Source of the DNA: Bimastos eiseni
Taxonomy: Eukaryota > Annelida > Clitellata > Crassiclitellata > Lumbricidae
Length of the DNA: 64,000 nucleotides
NCBI GenBank assembly: GCA_959347315.1
Contig: OY365811.1
Coordinates: 37,035,206-37,099,205 of the forward strand
Reading direction: 5' to 3'
The position numbers and the translations under genes are program-made. The notes beneath the pieces are model-generated. The model made no database searches. It was not told the origin of the DNA and worked only from the letters and a program-made list of their open reading frames with translations. Positions 1 through 11,734 of this stretch are shown here, piece by piece (the first letter of the stretch is position 1; each line of letters starts with the position of its first letter).

Positions 1-944
1 TATTCAAATTGGTCACGATTAGATTGCATACACAATTCAAAATATGCAGGGTAAAGCAGTCAAAATTTTATTAGTTCTCTCTTTGAAATATACGCTCACA
101 TAGGCCTATAGCTGATAATTATAACGGATCCCAGAACGCTAAAAACAATCTTCGTGTCATGTAAAATGCTTCCAAAGCGTTGGCGTCGGTTGATATCCGC
201 ACCATTACCCTGAACCGCGGGTTCGGGTGTCGAGGGTGATGCGATGATCGTTTGCCTTCTGCATCCCATAAAATTTTAACACCCGTGCCAACTATTTTAA
301 ACTTTGATTCATTGACAATTCAAAAGGACTCTCATGAATATATGCATATGCGACCGATATTGCATGAACATTTATAATGTATAACATCAAATGTGTATCG
401 GTGTATGAAAGTGTGTGTACTTATGTGTGCATGGTACCTACATGTGTTTGCACCATAATATATATACATATATATATTTATATATATATTTATATGCAGA
501 TGAAAATCGTACTGAGACTAACGCGGGTAATATCAATTGTAGTTTGCGTATGCAACCGCTCAAGGCCTTTCCAAAGAACTTATTTCTCCGACGCAAAGCT
601 GGATCCCTGAGGCTATAAACGATGCGTCTGATGCAATCAGTTCTCTGAGCGTTAAGTAAACTGCGGGTCAGCAACAGTGTCATCCCTTTTTGACGAAAAG
701 CATTTCATTTCACGACGATGTTGTTGGCAAAACACCCGGCGAGATATCAGCTTATAAATATGAAATATATGAGCGTCGTGTCCAATTTATTGAAGCGATG
801 AAATTCTGTCTTCGGGAGGAAGGGATCGCGACGGAATTCTTGGAACTAGCGCTTCATTAATGTTGCATGCATTCACATAGATATGTGGATATCAACGCCT
901 CTGCACATTGCTGCATAAGAATGGAGACTTGAATTCCACGCGTA
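1..944. other. Intergenic, no gene seen
   Basis: I see no coding exon, RNA gene or recognisable transposon here. There is a short TA-rich stretch near 455-500 and one copy of the over-represented palindrome TAGGCCTA at 101-108. Confidence 0.6.
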
Positions 945-1135
945 TGCCATCATCCCATATATAGTTATATACCCTCATCCCGTATTCCATATGCAACCCT
1001 TATCCCATGTTCCATATGTAACCCTCATCCATGCATATTCCATATGTTAACCCTCATCCCATATTCCACATTTAGTCCTCATTCCACACTCCTCATGTAG
1101 CCCACATGCAATATATAGTCCTCGTCCCATACAAC
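945..1135. repeat. Degenerate tandem repeat, unit about 25 bp
   Basis: The phrase CCCTCATCCCATATTCCATA recurs about seven to eight times with substitutions and small indels, giving a diverged minisatellite. No open frame of note crosses it. Confidence 0.75.
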
Positions 1136-1579
1136 ACACGGGATAGTAGCAAGATACCCAACCACGCGGTCATCACATCCCGCACAAAGATGATTACCAT
1201 TCGCCCTCGTGTTTCCACCTAATCAACCCACCATTACTTATTCGATACACACTGTACGTTGGCCGACTTCTCCTTCTTGACTCAGTCACGCGACGACTTC
1301 TCCTTTTCCTCTCGGTCAGCCGATTCCCTCTCGATTCCCTTTTGGCGGTGATTCTGATTAATTCCGAAGGTTGCGAAACTGAGATTTTATGAGTGCCACG
1401 ACTTCTTCTTCATCTCCCACTTATTCGAGAATCCTTTATTTCTACGCTGTAGCAACAACGCACTGGGCTGATCTATAGCAAGTCTTGCCTCTCATTGTAT
1501 TCTATGATTCTATGTAGATACGGTGAATAAGCTGGTATTCCTGATGCGGCCATTTGTGACAGGAAGCAGAGCGTATCTA

Positions 1580-1875
1580 AAGGCAGAGGCAGAGAGAGGG
1601 AGAGATTTAAAGAGGGAGATAGGAAGAAAGGGAGAGAGAAAGTAAGAGTGAGTGAGTGAAAGTGTGAGAGAGAAAGAGTGAAAATGAGAGAGTGTCAACG
1701 CTCGTGAATAAGCAGGTGCCCTGTGCTTAGATTTCGCGTGGCGCCTTACAAGTTTGGTGATTACGCTTACGATGGAAGAGAGAGACAGAGACAGTGCGAG
1801 AGAGCGAGAGAGAAAACAATAAGGATAGAGAGAGGGATAGAGGCACACGTACATAGAGAGACAATGAATATTAAG
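1580..1875. repeat. GA-rich simple sequence
   Basis: Imperfect GAGA/GAGT-rich low-complexity DNA. The short frames through it on both strands are composition artefacts. Confidence 0.7.
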
Positions 1876-2235
1876 AGAGGAAATAAATGTGGACTATCTT
1901 ATGCGTAAAATGGGCGGACGAGAAAAATATTGCTCAATGGAAATAAAACGTAATACAATTGAAACACACATTTTATATAATTGTATTATTACCCGGCGCA
2001 GAGAACTTTCAGAGATTGATAATTAATCAAATTCAAACTCACCTTAACGAGCTGACATGCACATGAGGAGTTGGCGGATAATATCGTCTCTGTTTCTCTC
2101 AGAGTGTCTCTAAATCCCTCATGGAAGACTGCCACTTGAAACGTCCTTATTCCAGCACTGAGCAGCTTCAAAGCGTCGTATTATGGGCCACAGAAGACGA
2201 ACAGAACTTATGAAGACGTATAGGACGCATGCAAG

Positions 2236-2247
2236 CCAGAGAGAGAC

Positions 2248-2297
<50 letters not shown>

Positions 2298-2395
2298 AGG
2301 GAGGGAGGGAGAGGAAGACAAAGAAGGAAGAGGGAGGGAGAGAGAGAGAAGAGGAGAGACGAGAGAGAGAGAGAGAGAGTGATAGAGTCCCAATC
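2236..2395. repeat. (GA)n followed by (GGGA)n purine tract
   Basis: A run of about 25 GA dinucleotides passes into GGGA tetramers and then mixed purines. It is a compound microsatellite, and the Arg/Glu-only and Leu/Ser-only frames over it are artefacts. Confidence 0.9.
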
Positions 2396-2489
2396 CGCTG
2401 ATCGGTCAGTGTACGGCTGCTGACACGGACGAGCGTAAGGCATCATATGATCCAAGTCTACTCGCCGCCCATGTATAATATTATATGCA

Positions 2490-2690
2490 TCACAAGCACA
2501 CGCACACGCACATACACCCGCCCAAACACTTATACACGCACATATACACGCACATATACACGCACCTACGCACACATTCTCTCGCTCATCTACACACCCA
2601 CCCACAAACCCATCCACGCACCAACTCATGCGCACACACGCACACATACACACGCGCATATATATACATACACACACATATATATCCAAC
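2490..2690. repeat. CA-rich (CACGCA/TACACA) low-complexity DNA
   Basis: Imperfect ACAC/ACGC/TACA repeats covering about 200 bases. It has no consistent unit and no coding signature beyond Thr/His frames typical of such sequence. Confidence 0.8.
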
Positions 2691-3014
2691 TACACATTCA
2701 TATATGCAACGCAATATACACATCCATACATATATGAATTCCTACACGCGTATGCCTACAAATAACCAGTATTCGACCCGTACCGCCGGCTACGGGTAGG
2801 GTACGGGTAGACTAATCACAGGTACATGTATACACGGTTTTACCCGTGTCATCGTCAAGGTTTAGAGTTATAATGTCACCGTTAAATATATTGGTGAATC
2901 TTGCATCATCAAAGACTTAAATATTATAGACAAACTTGGTCATTCGAAATCCATGTACTATATACCAGCACGTGATGCCTCCCCCTTCTTTTTATGTATG
3001 TATGTTAATCGCTG

Positions 3015-3655
3015 TTTTTCTCATTCCTCTTCCTCCTCCTTTGTTCCAGCTCCTCCTCCTGGTGATCCTCCTCCTGGTGATCCTCCTCCTGGTGATCCTC
3101 CTCCTGCTGATCCTCCTCTACCTTTTCCTCTTTTTCTGCTCCTAGTTTCAGCTCCTGCCCCTCCACCTGCTCCTCCTACAACCCTTTCTCTTCCCCTTAC
3201 GTTTCCTCTCTTTCCTCCTCCATTTCGTCCTCATATTTATCCTCCTTTCCATCTTCATCCTCATTCCAACCTTCATCCTTCCTTCCACTTCTGCCCGTCT
3301 GCTGCCTCTTCTCCTCCCTTCTCCTCCTTCTTTTTCTACTCCTCATCCTTCTCTTCTTCCTCTCCTCCTCAAGTCCCGTACTCCTTTTCTTCCTCTTCTT
3401 CCATTTTCCTCCTCCTCTTCCTACTCCACCTTCCCAATCTCCTGCTTCCGATCTCCTCTTCTTCCTCTTGCTTCTTTTTCTGTTCCGGGTCCTTCTGCTG
3501 ACTTTCCTCTCCATCCTCTCCTCCACTTACCCCTCCTTCAGCTTCCGTCATCCTTCTCTCTTTCTCTTCTTCCTTTCCTTTCTCCTCTTCCACTTTCTCC
3601 TTATTCTCCTGCTTCCGCTGTTTTTCCTTCTGCTACTACTACGACAACAGTAAGT
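3015..3655. repeat. 640-bp polypyrimidine tract with a 15-bp repeat
   Basis: The plus strand is almost wholly C and T. At about 3045-3115 a 15-base unit (CCTCCTCCTGGTGAT) is repeated four times. The Pro/Ser/Phe and Arg/Lys/Glu frames reflect composition. Such purine/pyrimidine mirror sequence can form triplex structures. Confidence 0.85.
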
Positions 3656-3699
3656 TGTGATCCTGTTAGCCTGGCAGGCAGCCAGACTATGAGAGGACA

Positions 3700-3845
3700 T
3701 GTCAATGACGTCACGGGTATGGTTATACCCGCGGGTACGGGCCGAGTAGGAATTTTAAGTACGGGTCGGGTACGGGTACGGGTACGGGTACGGGTAACGG
3801 TCATGGGTCGGGTAGCAAAAACGCTCTACCCGCAGACCTCTAATA
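3700..3845. repeat. (ACGGGT)n hexamer cluster, likely transposon end
   Basis: GGGTAC/ACGGGT hexamers recur, with ACCCGC on the distal side. A related CGGGTA-rich patch lies at about 2785-2815 beyond the polypyrimidine tract. GGGTACGGGT-type subterminal repeats are common in animal DNA transposons; assignment to one is inference. Confidence 0.45.
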
Positions 3846-4149
3846 AGCAGACACAGTTTCGACCATAACATCATCTCACATTTGTCGTCCGAAACGCGTT
3901 GTCTTCTGGGGCTCCATTCCAGAACCCGCAGGAGAACCTACGATCTTCCCCTTAATTTATATTGCAAGTGTACTTTGCGCTCGTCCGATGTTTTTGATCT
4001 GACCTTTGCTAGTGGTACGCCCACATTTGATCTTTTTATTCGCAGATACAGCAAAAATAAATTTGAAAAAACTTATTTATATAGGTTATTCGTCTCATCC
4101 ATTACAATAATAATTATCGCTGCTGCCCCTATGAGGCTATAATGCTAAT

Positions 4150-4335
4150 ACGTGTGCCATAATATGGGTTTTCGTGTATGCCATGCCTCTGTTCCTATGG
4201 AATGGAATGGAATCGACTGCCACACTCTCTGCGTATAGCTCAAATTTGATTCCTTCAAAAAGCGGTTCAAAACTAACTATGTCTCCTAAGCTTTCTACAA
4301 TTTTGAAATCAAAATGCATCTTCTCTTGGCGACTG
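4150..4335 (+). pseudogene. Decayed LINE reverse-transcriptase C-terminal fragment
   Basis: Across shifted plus-strand frames one can read the usual end of a non-LTR reverse transcriptase: a Trp-Asn-(Gly/Arg)-Leu-Pro-His-Ser-Leu-Arg-like phrase, then a Phe-Lys-Lys-Arg-Phe-Lys-Thr-like stretch. In-frame stops and frameshifts show it is dead. The match rests on a short pattern only. Confidence 0.35.
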
Positions 4336-5119
4336 ACAATCTGCGCCTCATGATCACATTTCGGAGTGACCTTTCGCGTGTTACATATGTAACTAATAAA
4401 TAAATAATTAAATAAACAGTGAATTGCATAACGGGTTTAGTTAGCATTCAATTGTGAAGCACACATGTATATCAATTGAATACATAATGACGTTAAATTC
4501 TAATATCAGTATTATATGTTAATGACATATATTTACCTATTGTATATACAGGCTATTTATATAGCGTATGAGTTTGTGTGCGGCGCGCGCGCGTGTGTGG
4601 GTGAATTGGGTTTAAAACCTAACTGAGGTTCAATATACATAGGCCTATTTAGGTCCTAGGATAGAAATTACTTATTAAACAGCAGAAGACACGTTTTCAC
4701 CACGAATTATATAAACCACGTTCTTTTAAATACAGGAAATGCGCTATACCAAATGCAATCATAACTATATCCAAACATGTGAACACGATTTATATATATT
4801 TAAAAAAATTATCTTGTCATACAAATTTGTGATAATTGTGGTATGTGGTCTACGCATTTATCATGCATACAGTATGTTTGTACGAAAGTATCATGAAAGA
4901 TACGATATATTATTGAATCGATTTGTCAGATTAATTGATGAAAAGTTCTCAAATGATCGCTTAATGGAGTAGTAAACATCGATTGCATCATCTTCTTCAG
5001 TAGAATCCGATTTTAAAGAGTAGATGATCTTTGCTGCCTCCGCAGCTTAAACACCCCTCTCTCACGATGGCGCTATATAAAGCAACGCCACAACAAAATT
5101 TATACATGCAGAGCATGCA

Positions 5120-5300
5120 TTGCATCCAGAATAAGGTAAGTAAAGTATTTAAATACAAAGGTAAGATAGGCAAAGGAAAGGTAAGGAAATAACAAAAGTA
5201 AGATAGGCAAAGATAAGACAAGTAAATACAAAAGTAAGATAGGCAAACACGAGGCATGGAGATGCAGTGAGAGGAAAGGTAAGAGAGGGAAATGAAAGTT
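5120..5300. repeat. Degenerate tandem repeat with GTAAGATAGGCAAA
   Basis: The phrase GTAAGATAGGCAAA occurs three times, near 5162, 5199 and 5234, within GTAA-rich DNA. It looks like a diverged minisatellite. Confidence 0.6.
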
Positions 5301-5360
5301 AAGGTAAAGTGATGCGAGATGAGCTTGCGGTAAGTATTGTTAGTTTATGTATGGATGCAT

Positions 5361-5596
5361 GACGATGACGATGATGACGATAAGTAAACTGCCTGAAGGT
5401 AGGTCCATTGAGTCCATTGAGTTTTATGCCATCCGGGGATGAGATGAGTGAGCTGGTTTCCCAATGCCGTCCTCAGAGACAATCATTATGGGTGAGTAAC
5501 TTGTCCAGGGTCGCTAAGCAGTGACTTCAGGTGAGTTCGAACCTACGACCTTTCGGTTGCAAGGCACAAAGCTAGCCGCTATGCCACCACCACGTT
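5361..5596 (-). mobile_element. tRNA-derived SINE, copy 1
   Basis: Read on the minus strand it begins with a tRNA-like head: an A-box-like TGGCATAGCGGC and a B-box GGTTCGAACTC at about 5533-5543. A body shared with three other copies follows (phrases like CAAGTTACTCACCCATAAT, GGCATAAA and CAATGGACCTGCCTTC). It ends in a (GTCATC)n-type tail, seen as GACGATGACGATGATGACGA at the left edge. The body and head match copies at 13190, 23287 and 24881. Confidence 0.85.
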
Positions 5597-6054
5597 CCGT
5601 TACTCTCTTTAGAAATCCTTAAAATACAATAGAATAAAAATTCAATCAATCTGCTAACGTCGTGCAATTATCAGTCAAATTTTCCTATAGAACGTCATAT
5701 TGTGCAGTGTGAGCAGACTGCTGTTCACTGAGAAATTCGAGGGGTTGTGCAGCGGATCCCTCAGCCCTTTACCTGGCACCCATTCATGGAGCGGAGCCAG
5801 TCAGCTCCATTGGCCCCAGATCAAGGGTCACCCATCGATCTGTGCATATTGACACGTTCCTAACCTGAGGCTGGATTTCACTTGGTCGCCTTCCAAGTTC
5901 AGTGTCCATCGCAGATACAATCGATTCAATGGACATAATTTTGGTGAGAATCTGTGACGGGTGGACGGCCATTTGGGAGTGGGGGCTCGCTGACAGCATA
6001 ATGGATAGTGTAGGCCCATGGTTAGGTGCTTGCGCAGCGTGTTTGACGAAGGTG

Positions 6055-6130
6055 TTGTGACAGGCCCCTCCTCCTGTTACAAACTCGGGACTGGCACTGC
6101 CAGAGTAAAGGCAATGGCGGAATTGGGTGG
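6055..6130 (-). repeat. Dispersed repeat (GTGCCAGTCCC family), partial copy
   Basis: On the minus strand it carries CTCTGGCAGTGCCAGTCCC-like sequence next to AGGAGGGGC. The same core recurs at about 11735, 15785, 15968 and 25895. It resembles a short interspersed or LINE 3'-tail element. Confidence 0.55.
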
Positions 6131-6309
6131 GATATTTGCGTTTCAATTGAAGTACTGGAGATATGTAATGCATGTGTTTGATCTAACAAGTATAACAAGT
6201 ATTCTCACTACATGTATGAGTAGTAAGTACAAGGCATTGGCATACGCAATGTATCCATACGTACGCAGACATACGTTTAGGCCTATATAGGTACTTGTAT
6301 TTAGGCCAA

Positions 6310-6475
6310 TGCATATCCGCATATATGTGTATGTATGTATGTGGCATGTATTGTATGTATGTATGTGGTATGTATGTGGCTATGGTTATGGTTATATATG
6401 TATATATGTATGTATGTCTGTCTGTATATATGCATGTATGCATGTATGTAAGTATGTATGTTTTCATTCATACAT
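6310..6475. repeat. (GTAT)n-rich low-complexity DNA
   Basis: Imperfect TATG/GTAT tetramers. The Met-Tyr-Val-Cys frames are artefacts of the tetramer. Confidence 0.85.
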
Positions 6476-6594
6476 GCATTTCGGCGAAACAAGCTTTATT
6501 TCAGACAGGCATAGTCAAGTTCAAACATCTCAATTTCTTATATTATTCCTATACGAATGTATTGTTATGATTCTGTTTGGCCACCTAATCCACC

Positions 6595-6825
6595 GCATCC
6601 TTCCTCCTCCTTCCTCCTGCTTCCTCCTCCCCCTCCTCGTCCTTCTTCCTCGTCCTTCCTTTTCCTCCTTCCTTTTCCTCCTTCCTTCTTCCTCCTCCTT
6701 CATTCATCCTTTTCCTTCTTCCTCCTGCTCCCTCCTCGTTGCTCTTCCTTCCTCCTCTTCCTCCATCCTCTTCCTTCCGCCTCCTCCCTCTCTCTCCCTC
6801 CTTTCTCTCCATTCTCTTCTGTATC
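6595..6825. repeat. Polypyrimidine (CCT)n tract
   Basis: About 230 bases of nearly pure C/T on the plus strand, TCC-rich with CTTCC steps. It is the same sort of sequence as 3015-3655. Confidence 0.85.
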
Positions 6826-7294
6826 CAGACGCAGAACCCGGTTCTCAACCGAAAACAATCCTCTCAGATTTCAAAAAGCAAGTTACGCTCCGAGCGCAGC
6901 AGGTGCCTCTGCAGTCTTCAATTCTGTAAACAAAATGGCGTCATCGGGGAACCCAAGACGATTGGAATTATGGGAGAACTGGAATTTGAGAGATAGTCTG
7001 GCCCAGAAAGGGGCAAATTATTTAGGTTATTGGCTAATTTTTGGGTCATCGGGTCAGAAGCACTGGAAGACGAATGATGCATAATGAAATACTTATCTGA
7101 GCAGACGTTGTTTAGGTGTATCTGGTTTTTGGCCATACTCAGGTATAGAATATGTTTATAGGACGATCAAAGCTTATAGTTCAAGCGACCTTCCAAAATT
7201 AGGTCTATGGAAAAACTGTGTAAATTAGAAGACAAGAAAGAGAAATAATTATATCTAACGCATGATACACTACTATGGACAACGGACATATATA

Positions 7295-8277
7295 CACCGT
7301 GTCTCAAAATAAACCAAGCAAAATTGTTTTTGTCAGAACTTCGTCAAATTTTCACCAATTTTAATTACTTTTGGTAGGTAGATGGAAAAATGACTGCAAT
7401 TTTATGCTATATATAAATTTTCAACATCCTCTGACTCATATCACCGTGCTACCCTGTTAAAGACGGATGTACCAATTTTTAGTATAGGCCTAACGCCTTA
7501 ATGTTATTACTTCGACAAACTATCTGACGGCCGAATTTGCACGCAGTAAAGTAAAATATGGTTTACTTAGCAGAGTTTTTAATTGTTATGACAGATCTGC
7601 TTAAAAGTGTTGGAATTGGTGCTCAAAATGTGCCCCCATCCCACACGGACACAAGCGCTTAGACGGCGACGCCACTGGCCGATTGCAGCATCAACGATCG
7701 AGACTGGTCATAGCGCATCCACTCGTCGATTAGACGCGTTATGAGTTTGCCGACGTTGGCTATTCTGGAGGGGTAAACCTTCTCCTGCAACCCACTCCAT
7801 ATGCTATAATCGACTGGGTTAAGATCCGGTGAATTTGGCGGCCACAGTGTTGGTGGGATGAAGTCGGGCGTCTCTCGCTCCACGAAAGAGACGGTGTCGC
7901 GAGCTCGATGCTCCGGGGCGCCATCTTGTTGAAAGAAAAAAAACTCGCCCTGAGATATCCGGCGTATGTCTGGCAGTAACTTCTGGGTAAGAAGTTTCTC
8001 GCGATAGTATGCCCCATTCACTTTGACACCCGGCTCGATTAAATGGAATTCAATGAAGCCATTGCAAGTAACAAAGTTTAAGCGTTATACTAAAAATTGG
8101 TACATCTGTGTTTAACAAGATAGTGCGGTAATATGAGCCAGGTGAGATGGAAAATTTATATATAACATAAAATTTCAGCCAATTTTCCATCTACCTACCA
8201 ACAGTTATTAAAATTTGTGGAAATTTGACGAAGTTCTGACAAGAACAATTTTGCTTGGTCTATTTTGAGACACGGTG
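7295..8277 (-). mobile_element. Mariner-like (DD37D, maT-type) transposon, internally deleted
   Basis: The element is flanked by TA on both sides (7293-7294 and 8278-8279), the expected Tc1/mariner target-site duplication. The outer inverted repeats begin CACCGTGTCTCAAAATA. Similarity continues, with mismatches, for about 200 bases on each side (7295-7500 against 8075-8277), an unusually long terminal inverted repeat. Between them on the minus strand lies the C-terminal half of a transposase. The coding part starts almost at the inner edge of the right repeat, so the N-terminal half has been deleted and the copy cannot be autonomous. Confidence 0.9.
7659..8072 (-). pseudogene. Truncated DD37D mariner-family transposase
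   Basis: The minus-strand frame shows the second catalytic Asp in QQDGAPEHRA and the third in WPPNSPDLNPVDY. Exactly 37 residues lie between these two Asp, which is the spacing of the DD37D (maT) group; classical mariner has 34. A Glu-Pro-Gly-Val-Lys-Val-Asn motif sits just upstream. The DNA-binding N-terminus and the first catalytic Asp are absent, so this cannot encode a working enzyme. The remaining frame stays open to a stop near 7659, so decay is moderate. Family known: cut-and-paste DNA transposase of the IS630-Tc1-mariner superfamily. Confidence 0.88.
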
Positions 8278-8337
8278 TAGTTATAAAATAGGTCACCGTT
8301 TCAAAGTCATATCGTCAAATTGTCTACCTGATTCTCC

Positions 8338-8500
8338 ATCAATCAATCAATCGATCGATCCTTCAATCAGTCAATCGATCGATCAATCAGTCAGTCTGTC
8401 AGTCAGTCTGTCAGTCAGTCAGTTAATCAATCCATCAATCTATCAGTCAGTCAATCAATCAGTCAATCAATTAATCAATCAATCAATCAGTTCTTTCGCC
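8338..8500. repeat. (CAAT/CAGT)n tetramer repeat
   Basis: CAATCAATCGATCGAT and CAGTCAGTCTGT steps make up an imperfect tetramer array right after the mariner element. Confidence 0.85.
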
Positions 8501-8629
8501 GACAGATGACGAACCGTGCTCATGCTTCTGAGCATACGCAATCGACCGTAACGAATCGATGCAACCGAAAATTGTATGCAGGCGCTTTATCAACATGCTG
8601 TTGACGACTGCGACATCTCCCGGACCGAA

Positions 8630-9705
8630 AGACGAGGAGGACATGGAGGAAGAGGAGAAGAAGTAAGAGAGGGAGGAGAAGAAGGAGGAGGAAGAGGAGA
8701 AGAAGGAAGAGAAGGAGAAGAAGTAAGAGAAGGAGGAGAAGGAGGACGAGGACGAGGAGAAAGAGTAGAAGAAGTAAGAGAAGGAGGAGAAGGAGGAGGA
8801 GGACGAGGAGGAAGAGGAGAAGAAGTAAGAGAAGGAGAAGAAGTAAGAGAGGGAGGAGAAGGCGGAGGAGGACGAGGAGAAAGAGTGGAAGAAGTAAGAG
8901 AAGGAGGAGAAGGAGGACGAGGACGAGGAGGAAGAGGAGAAGAAGTAAGAGAGGGAGGAGAAGAAGGAGGAGGAAGAGGAGAAGAAGGAAGAGAAGGAGA
9001 AGAAGTAAGAGAAGGAGGAGAAGGAGGAGGAGGACGAGGAGAAAGAGTAGAAGAAGTAAGAGAAGGAGGAGAAGGAGGAGGAGGACGAGGAGGAAGAGGA
9101 GAAGAAGTAAGAGAAGGAGAAGAAGTAAGAGAGGGAGGAGAAGGCGGAGGAGGACGAGGAGAAAGAGTAGAAGAAGTAAGAGAAGGAGGAGAAGGAGGAG
9201 GAGGACGAGGAGGAAGAGGAGAAGAAGTAAGAGAAGGAGGAGGAGGACGAGGAGGAAGAGGAGAAGAAATAAGAGAAGAACGAGGAGGACGAGGAGGAAG
9301 AGGAGAAGAAATAAGAGAAGGACGAGGAGGACGAGGAGGAAGAGGAGAAGAAGTAAGAGAGGGAGGAGAAGAAGGAGGAGGACGAAGAGAAAGAGGAGAA
9401 GGAGGAGGAGGAAGAGGAAGAGGAGAAGAAGTAAGAGAAGGAGGAGGAGGAGGAGGAAGAGGAGAAGAAGTAAGAGAAGAAGGAGGAGGAGGAAGAGGAA
9501 GAGGAGAAGAAGTAGGAGAAGGAGGAGGGGGAAGAGGAGAAGATGTAAGAGAAGGAGGAGAAGGAGGAGGAGGAAGAGGAGAAGAAGCAAGAGAAGGAGG
9601 AGAAGGAGGAGAAGGAGGAGGGGAAGAGGAGAAGAAGTAAGAGAAGGAGGAGAAGGAGGAGGAGAAGAAGGAAGAGAAGGAGGAGGAGGAGGAGGAGGGT
9701 CTACG
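8630..9705. repeat. 1.07-kb purine-only (GGA/GAA) block with higher-order repeat
   Basis: The plus strand is nearly all A and G with scattered C and T (GACGAGG, GTAAGAG). The phrase GTAAGAGAGGGAGGAGAAGA starts at 8663 and again at about 8945, so a unit of about 282 bp is duplicated in tandem. Long frames on both strands (Gly/Glu/Arg on plus, Leu/Phe on minus) are what such DNA always yields. I see no exon boundaries or normal codon use and do not call a gene. Confidence 0.85.
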
Positions 9706-9974
9706 GTTGACCTGTGGTCCTGGGACTAATGTGTGTGCTTAGTCTGCTGACGAAAATCGTTTTATGGTTGTATCGACAAACTTAAAACGGGATCACGAAA
9801 CGGGGTTAACTCTTGAAATGGGTATGTTGCATCGAATGCAATAAGAATGGACACGGTTCAGTTTGTCTTCCGTCGCTATCGAGCTCTACGGAACCAGAGT
9901 CCTCATGTTACTTTTATCACATTTGAAAACTGTTATCATTTGCTTGGGCTGGGCTAAGCGCACTTGAGCAGTAG

Positions 9975-10145
9975 ACAAAATGAAGGGGCGCTATATGATT
10001 GATCTAGATGATTGGATAAATGAGGGGCGCTATATGATTCATCTAAATGATTGGATAAATGAGCTATTGAATGAATGAATGAATGAATGAATGAATGAAT
10101 GAAAGAATGAATGAATGAATGAGGAACGAACGATTGAATGAATGA
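9975..10145. repeat. Duplicated GGGGCGCTATATGA segment and (GAAT)n
   Basis: A segment of about 38 bases with GGGGCGCTATATGATT is present twice in tandem near 9984 and 10022. A (GAAT)n run of about 60 bases follows. The GGCGCTATAT phrase is the 3'-end hallmark of the LINE family seen at 36500 and 60545, so this is probably a LINE tail with its microsatellite. A further GAAC/GAAT patch lies at 10263-10320. Confidence 0.6.
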
Positions 10146-10320
10146 ATAAATTAATTTTGATAAAAAAATAAATAATTTATTTATTTATTGATGACTGGAA
10201 GAATTAGTTTATGAATTAATGGATTCCCGAATGAATTAGTGATTAAATTTGCGAATGAATTTGTGGATGGATGAACGAACGAACGAATGAACGAATGAAT
10301 GAATGAATGAACGAACGAAT

Positions 10321-11400
10321 GATTACTCAATGCTTCGGTTTGTCTTTCGCGGTCAGCAACTCAGCGGACTATACAAGTGTGCGACAATTAATGCAGCTAA
10401 AAGTATTTATATAGCGCCCCAAAATTTCCCAATATAAATGTATGGTGCAGCAGTGATGCTATAAAACGACTTTCGCTTGTATGAGCTGGCAGCCTGGAAC
10501 CGATCGTAGATCTAACCAGATACTTTACCGTAAGCATCTGGATTTAATGCGATTGTCTCTTCTCTGCACGAAAATGTAGCAGACAGCACGGAGCGCCGGT
10601 TGAGCATAATTGACCGGCGATGTTAAGGCGTTGTCGTAAGCCGTTTCTGGACGTGCTTAGAACCGCTGATCTGCTGCATGATTAGCGCCCGTCATAACGA
10701 AGGACACGGCTTCCGCTAATACGCCGATAATTGATGCGATCGATTCAGAGTTCCTCTTGAATATTTGATCGGAGGGAGTCTTTTGGTTGTGGTATAAAAT
10801 ATAGTGCACGGAGATATATGTGCCCAACAAGCTGTGCGCATGCGCGCTCTAACGGCCGTGGAGACAGCGCACGAAAGAATTCAGTGCGCACAAATTTGTC
10901 TTGCAAAAATAACGAGTCACGATTTCTTTTCATGAAACTACGTAAATGGGGTCTCCTAGCCGGTTGCGTCCCACCTTACTCCAGAAACTTTGGCTGATAC
11001 GTCCCCTTACTTTTCTTGAGACGAAGGACTCTTTTTAGGTTATCAGAACATATCACCATAGACTAAGATACTGTCCTAATTACTTTACTATCGTTGTATT
11101 CGATTTGGACCTGCACTCAAAAGTGCGAACCATTTATAAAATGTTGCACATACAAAATTTCTCGAACACATTATCTCCAATAACTTCGATGGAACATTGG
11201 CGTCCATTTAAACTGGCAACAGCGGTGGTGAAGGATCTCAGCAGATCAATTCATTGAAAATTTGGCAAAATCTAAGTCGTGGCTTCATCCTGCTGCATGG
11301 GAAAGTGGAGCTTGCTTTTGTATCAGTTACACTTCCGTTACCTCAGAGAAGCGGAACAAGCTCACGATACAGACCGGACTAAATTCTTTTCTCAGTTAAA
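10321..11400. other. Intergenic, no gene seen
   Basis: Only short frames without coding character are present. I see no transposon signature, RNA gene or simple repeat. Confidence 0.5.
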
Positions 11401-11404
11401 TCAT

Positions 11405-11496
11405 CACCATTCACCGTCGTCGTCATCATCATCATCATTATCATCGTCATGGTCATCGTTATATCCCCGTCCTCGTCCTCGTCGTCATCGTCATCG

Positions 11497-11529
<33 letters not shown>

Positions 11530-11530
11530 G
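11405..11530. repeat. (CAT)n/(CGT)n trinucleotide repeat
   Basis: Imperfect CAT/CGT trinucleotides ending in a clean run of about 12 CAT. Poly-His and poly-Asp frames are artefacts. Confidence 0.9.
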
Positions 11531-11734
11531 TATCGCCAGTTCCTTCTGTAGGCGATCGGTACGAATAAATGGCCTCCATTCTTTACGGTCATTCGCTAAA
11601 AGCTGTCGTTCTTAGTCCTTGTGTTTTCCACCTAGCGATTATATCGGCATCCTCACAAAATCCTAACAGCAAACATCGTGTACTCACAAATGCAGCTTAT
11701 ACAAAAGAGCGCAGCACACAGAATTAGAGCAGTA

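Noticed and set aside
5361..5596. A genuine tRNA gene (A- and B-box present)
   Set aside because: The head does not fold into a full cloverleaf by eye and is followed by a body and tail shared with three other copies, so it is a SINE.
5784..6173. 129-residue minus-strand frame
   Set aside because: Overlaps the dispersed GTGCCAGTCCC repeat and has no splice or motif support.
8520..9640. Gly/Glu/Arg-rich 354-residue and Leu/Phe-rich 356-residue frames
   Set aside because: Artefact of purine-only DNA; neither strand shows coding features outside the repeat.
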